A stretch of DNA of 64,000 nt from Streptomyces sp. SAI-135 (GTDB lineage: Bacteria; Actinomycetota; Actinomycetes; Streptomycetales; Streptomycetaceae), in the NCBI RefSeq assembly GCF_029893805.1, contig NZ_JARXYP010000002.1:1178001-1242000 (forward strand), read 5' to 3'. Positions 60,988 through 64,000 of this stretch are shown one piece after another; positions within the stretch are counted from its first letter, which is position 1, and each line of letters starts with the position of its first letter. A program made the position numbers and the translations under genes. Below the pieces are notes generated by a model, which saw only the letters and a program-made list of their open reading frames with translations, was not told the DNA's origin and did not search any database.

Positions 60988-61910
60988 CAGGGCAGGCCTT
61001 CCAGGCGCGCGGCGACGCGTTCCTCGTCCCAGGCGCCGTCGGCGACGAGCAGCCGGTACCGGTACGCGAAGGACTCCCCCGGCGGCAGCTCGAACTCCTC
61101 GAAGAACGCCCACGAGAACGCCACCGTCGGGAAGGGCCGGGAGCGCACGAACCAGTGCGACTCGTGGATCGCGGTCCCCGGATCGAGGTTCTCGGGGGCG
61201 TGCGCGAAGACGAGCGTGGAGTGGGCGTCCACGTCGTCGTGCTCGCTGGTGAAGGCGAGCCAGGGGCTCTGGCTGCCCATCAGCTTGTCCGCGTCGCCGT
61301 CGGTGTCCGGGGCGAAGACCGCGCCGCCGGTGAAGTCGCGGGGGCCGCGCCACTGGAGTCCGGTGTACCCGGCCATGTCACGGCCCGCGGTGGTGGGGGA
61401 ACCGAAGGCGAGCGGTTCGGCACGCAGGTTGGTGAGCCGGATCGACCAGTCGAGCGCCCAGGAGCCGGCCGTCTCGTCGACCGAGTGGACGGCCAGGCCG
61501 CGCTCCTCGCGCGCCCACTCCTCGCCGCCGTTCTCCACCCAGGTCAGCGCCTCGGTGACGTCCAGCCGGCCCTCGGAGACCGTGAACGCGGGGAAGCCGT
61601 CGTGCCGCATCGAACCGACCCGGTCCGGCAGGGGGAGGTAACCCTGGCCGTGGACATAGCAGTTGCCGCCCCAGAAGTTCTGCCCCGACAGATGGCTGGC
61701 CGTCATCTGCAGGCCCTTGTGCCAGCGGTGGTCGTTGGGCCGGTAGCCGGTCACCGTGCGGCCGCCGAGGGTGCGCACCGGGTGGGCGTAGGGCTTCTGG
61801 GCCTCGAAGGCCTCGGGGTCGGGGCGGTAGACGTAGCGGAGGATCTCCGTGCCGTTCGCCGCCTCGACGGCGATGTGCTCGCCGTGGACGTGGCTGACGC
61901 GGATGCTCAT
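60984..61910 (-). CDS. DUF6807 (PmoA) family protein
   Basis: Protein of 308 aa rich in beta strands. ILRYVYRPDPEAFEAQKPYA followed by HPVRTLGGRTVTGYRPNDHR and WHKGLQ is the family hallmark, and IHESHWFVRSRPFPTVAFSW lies near the end. These proteins often sit in sugar or cyclitol operons with Gfo/Idh oxidoreductases, and their activity is not established. AAGGAG stands 5 bases before the ATG at 61910. The start overlaps the Gfo/Idh stop by 4 bases, and its own stop overlaps the cupin start. Confidence 0.82.
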   Translation of the reverse strand: MSIRVSHVHGEHIAVEAANGTEILRYVYRPDPEAFEAQKPYAHPVRTLGGRTVTGYRPNDHRWHKGLQMTASHLSGQNFWGGNCYVHGQGYLPLPDRVGSMRHDGFPAFTVSEGRLDVTEALTWVENGGEEWAREERGLAVHSVDETAGSWALDWSIRLTNLRAEPLAFGSPTTAGRDMAGYTGLQWRGPRDFTGGAVFAPDTDGDADKLMGSQSPWLAFTSEHDDVDAHSTLVFAHAPENLDPGTAIHESHWFVRSRPFPTVAFSWAFFEEFELPPGESFAYRYRLLVADGAWDEERVAARLEGLPW

Positions 61911-63019
61911 GCGCGCTCCTTGGGGGCCCAGTGGGGGTGGTCGCCGTGCATGGCCTGGTAGAAGGGGTCGCCCGGCGCGATCTCGCCCGCGGTGACGGGC
62001 TGCCCCGTGAAGGCGGACTTGTAGAGCGCGGCGGCGAACTCGAGGGTGGCCCGCGCGTCGGCGCCGCTGCCGGGGGGCCTGACACCGTTGTCGTACGCAT
62101 CGAGGAGCGCGCCGAGCTGGGCCGTGTGCGAGCTGGGCACGTCGGCGGCGGGCGTGCGCCAGGCGTCTACGCGGTCGGCGGCCACGTGGGGGGCGGGGGT
62201 GTACGTCCAGTCCTCGTTGCGGTGCCCGTACAGATGAGTGAGTTCGACGGTCGCGTCGGCGCAGTCGATGCGGATGCGGCTCACCTCGTCGGGCGACAGC
62301 ACGCTGTTGACGACGGTCGCGAGCGCGCCGTTCTCGAACCGGACCAGGGCCGTGGAGACGTCCTCGCTCTCGGTGTCGTGGACCAGCCGGGCGGCCATGG
62401 CGCGGATCTCGGCCCAGGGGCCGAGCAGGTGCAGCAGGAGGTCGTACTGGTGGATGCCGTGGCCCATGGTCGGGCCGCCGCCCTCGCTCGCCCAGGTGCC
62501 GCGCCACGGAACGGCGTAGTAGGCGGCGTCCCGGTGCCAGGTGGTCTGGCAGTGCGCGACCCGGGGGGCGCCCAGCTCGCCGCTGGTGATGAGCTGGCGC
62601 GCGTGGACGGCTCCGGAGCCGTAGCGGTGCTGGAAGACCACGGCGGCGTAGGCGCCGGACGCCTCCTCGGCCGCGGCGATCTCGTCGTACTCGGCGAGCG
62701 ACAGGGTCAGCGGTTTCTCGCACAGCACCCAGGCGCCCGCCTTGAGGGCGGCCACCGTCTGCTCCCGGTGCAGCGAGGGCGGGGTGCCGATGAGGACCAG
62801 ATCGGGCCGTGCGGCGTCCAGCATCGTCCCGACCGAGGTGTACCCGGCGACCTCGTCGCCCGCGAGCTCGCGGAAGGCGTCGAGTCTGCCCTGGTCCACG
62901 TCGACGGCGGCGACCAGTTCCGTGCGCTCGGCGTGGGCCCTGAGCGCGGACAGATGGCTGCCGCTGACGATGGCGCCGGTGCCGACCACGGCGACGCGGC
63001 GGCGGGCTGGACGGGGCAT
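61907..63019 (-). CDS. Gfo/Idh/MocA-family oxidoreductase
   Basis: NAD(P)-dependent sugar or cyclitol dehydrogenase of 370 aa. The Rossmann part is VAVVGTGAIVSGSHLSALRA (about 9-28), the catalytic lysine is in WVLCEKPLTLSLAEYD, and the C-terminal beta-sheet domain contains GGGPTMGHGIHQYDLLLHLL with the conserved Asp/His pair. The substrate is unknown; it is likely an aldose, cyclitol or glycoside oxidised at C3 or C1. The ATG at 63019 follows GAGGAGGACC. First gene of a three-gene overlapping operon under a LacI-like operator. Confidence 0.9.
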   Translation of the reverse strand: MPRPARRRVAVVGTGAIVSGSHLSALRAHAERTELVAAVDVDQGRLDAFRELAGDEVAGYTSVGTMLDAARPDLVLIGTPPSLHREQTVAALKAGAWVLCEKPLTLSLAEYDEIAAAEEASGAYAAVVFQHRYGSGAVHARQLITSGELGAPRVAHCQTTWHRDAAYYAVPWRGTWASEGGGPTMGHGIHQYDLLLHLLGPWAEIRAMAARLVHDTESEDVSTALVRFENGALATVVNSVLSPDEVSRIRIDCADATVELTHLYGHRNEDWTYTPAPHVAADRVDAWRTPAADVPSSHTAQLGALLDAYDNGVRPPGSGADARATLEFAAALYKSAFTGQPVTAGEIAPGDPFYQAMHGDHPHWAPKERA

Positions 63020-63060
63020 ACGGTCCTCCTCGGACGTCCGGCAAGGGGACGCTGACATGC

Positions 63061-63078
63061 GGGGAAAGCGCTTGCTCC
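63061..63078. promoter_or_regulatory. LacI-type operator upstream of the Gfo/Idh operon
   Basis: The central AAGCGCTT palindrome (63066-63073) with flanks GGGGA and GCTCC gives seven of nine matched base pairs over 18 bp. Palindromes of this core are the usual target of LacI-family sugar repressors in Streptomyces. It lies 42 bp upstream of the start codon of the oxidoreductase. The regulator gene is not in the window. Confidence 0.6.
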
Positions 63079-63193
63079 CCGGGGTCGACCCTAGATCCCC
63101 CGCGATTGTCCTAACAAGACCCCGGGCAGTGATATCGGTGAACACGGCACGCACACCGTCGGTTCACCTGCCCGACCCACGCGTCGCCCCCGG

Positions 63194-63811
63194 TCAGAGG
63201 GCTGCGAACAAGTCCTCCAGCGGGCCGGGCACCCGGTCGGGGTCCAGTGCCTCGACCAGGACGCGCCCGTAGTGGATCTTGCGACCCGACTTCGTGCCGA
63301 AGAAGCGGCGCAACTGCTGCTCAGCGGTGCGGTCGCGCTGGGCGGGCTGGGACAGGAAGGTCTGCAACTGCCGCAGCTCGCCCTCCTCGCGCACGAGTTC
63401 CCGCACCCGGGGCGCCCCCAGGGCGCGGATGAGCTCGTCCTCCAGGTCCGCCGCGCAGACGAAGTACCCGTCCGGCGCCGCACCCGCCCGTTCCCAGCCC
63501 CGTGCGTAGAAGGGCCGTTCCCGCTCGTCGCACAGTCCGGTCAGACGCAGGCCCAGGCCCGAGGGGCCCAGCAGGCTCGCGAAGCGGCCCACGCTCATCG
63601 CCCCGCCCATCGCCAGGACGCAGAGCCCCTCGGCGGCCAGGTCGCGGCCCCGGCTCGCGGCCAGCGCGTCGACCGCCGCCACGTCGCTCGGCCCTTCGAG
63701 CAGGACGACGGTCCGCACGGACAGCTTCGCGGCCAGTTCGCGTGCCCTCTCGCCGGTGCCGCCGGCCGCCCACGCCGTGACCGCGTCCCGGAACTCCCCC
63801 ATGTCAGCCAT
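63194..63811 (-). CDS. TOPRIM-domain protein (OLD-nuclease/topoisomerase-primase type)
   Basis: Protein of 205 aa. TVVLLEGPSDVAAVDALAAS (about 34-53) is the TOPRIM glutamate strand and turn. LCVLAMGGAMSVGRFASLLG and LRLTGLCDERERPFYARGWE give the DxD-like acidic loop (here D-E-R-E), and DGYFVCAADLEDELIRALGA follows. No ATPase domain is attached, so it is a stand-alone TOPRIM protein, found in actinobacteria with unknown function; nuclease activity is possible. Start MADMGEF at 63811 or MGEF at 63802; neither has a clear ribosome-binding site. Confidence 0.75.
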   Translation of the reverse strand: MADMGEFRDAVTAWAAGGTGERARELAAKLSVRTVVLLEGPSDVAAVDALAASRGRDLAAEGLCVLAMGGAMSVGRFASLLGPSGLGLRLTGLCDERERPFYARGWERAGAAPDGYFVCAADLEDELIRALGAPRVRELVREEGELRQLQTFLSQPAQRDRTAEQQLRRFFGTKSGRKIHYGRVLVEALDPDRVPGPLEDLFAAL

Positions 63812-63863
63812 GCCACGAGTCTGTGCCCTCACGGGCCGCGGCGACAGGCAATTTTCACCGGCC

Positions 63864-64000
63864 TCACCTTTCACCCCCGTGCGTCACGCGGATCTTGGAC
63901 TGGCCGTGCGGGAGTTCCTCCCAGTCCGCCATGAACCGGGCGCGCAGCCCGTGCTGCTCGGCGAGGGTCACGAGCGTCTCGACGCGGTAGTAGAAGTCCT
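63864..64000 (-). CDS. 3' end of a probable class I SAM-dependent methyltransferase (partial)
   Basis: The last 45 or so codons of a gene that enters from beyond the window edge and stops at 63864-63866. The visible text DFYYRVETLVTLAEQHGLRA and then RFMADWEELPHGQSKIRVTH resembles the C-terminal strand and helix of Streptomyces class I methyltransferases. The stop lies 52 bp upstream of the TOPRIM start, on the same strand. Confidence 0.5.
   Translation of the reverse strand, partial: DFYYRVETLVTLAEQHGLRARFMADWEELPHGQSKIRVTHGGER

Noticed and set aside
1..64000. tRNA genes, rRNA, insertion sequences, prophage or integrase genes, attachment sites
   Set aside because: I looked through the intergenic stretches for TTCGAATCC-type tRNA loops, transposase or integrase text and terminal repeats and found none.

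Overview
The window is a 64-kb piece of a high-GC actinobacterial chromosome, almost certainly Streptomyces. Base composition is around 70% GC or more, GTG starts are frequent, third positions are almost always G or C, and the gene content is typical of the genus: a PAS-SpoIIE phosphatase, a membrane Ser/Thr kinase, an LCP-LytR_C protein, a RsbW-like ATPase, tandem TerD, a Rv1733c-type membrane protein and several DeoR/ROK/PucR/IlvY-type regulators. I see no tRNA, rRNA, CRISPR array, insertion sequence or prophage.

Layout. 0-6.4 kb: signalling and envelope genes (PP2C phosphatase, kinase, a short TatA, an LCP protein, an ArsR regulator and a GlsB/YeaQ membrane protein). Four copies of the palindrome TTGCGCAA sit in front of the last four of these and look like one small regulon. 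6.4-12.7 kb: a phytoene/squalene-synthase-family enzyme, an alpha/beta hydrolase, and the glycerol operon glpF-glpK-glpD with hairpins between its genes. 12.9-17.1 kb: a 3-hydroxybutyrate module (MHS-type transporter facing a PucR/GAF regulator and a hydroxybutyrate dehydrogenase) with a strong bidirectional terminator between them. 17-36.5 kb: housekeeping and conserved hypothetical genes, including Nudix, lnt, an O-antigen-ligase-like protein, an Asp/Glu racemase, an HpnB-like glycosyltransferase, tandem TerD, MOSC, a beta-helix/AAA+ fusion, a large membrane hydrolase, a DeoR regulator, SRPBCC, a cysteine desulfhydrase-like PLP enzyme and an anti-sigma-type ATPase. A noncoding 55-bp tandem repeat lies at about 33.5-33.8 kb.

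36.6-46.8 kb is the most accessory-looking part. A translationally coupled SHOCT/ABC/FtsX export operon diverges from a TetR-cupin-DUF4865-phosphotriesterase-like operon. Next comes a plant-type (class II) ketol-acid reductoisomerase gene that is broken by one missing base in a C run. It diverges from an IlvY-type LysR regulator and is followed by an NAD-dependent epimerase. 46.8-55.8 kb: sugar-metabolism genes (RpiB, ROK, an SIS isomerase plus class II aldolase diverging from a DeoR regulator, GH15), with an AlkB dioxygenase and two methyltransferases. 55.8-60.1 kb: PhzF and a copper divergon (secreted His-tailed protein / CopA P-type ATPase) carrying CsoR-like operators. 60.2-63 kb: a tightly overlapping Gfo/Idh - DUF6807(PmoA) - cupin operon with a LacI-like operator. 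The window ends with a TOPRIM protein and the tail of a probable methyltransferase.

The observations I rate highest are the four-site TTGCGCAA regulon around a cysteine-free ArsR protein, the plant-type IlvC with its IlvY partner and single-base lesion, the TetR-cupin-DUF4865-PTE module, the 55-bp noncoding repeat, and the beta-helix/AAA+ fusion. All functional assignments come from reading the sequence; no database search was run.
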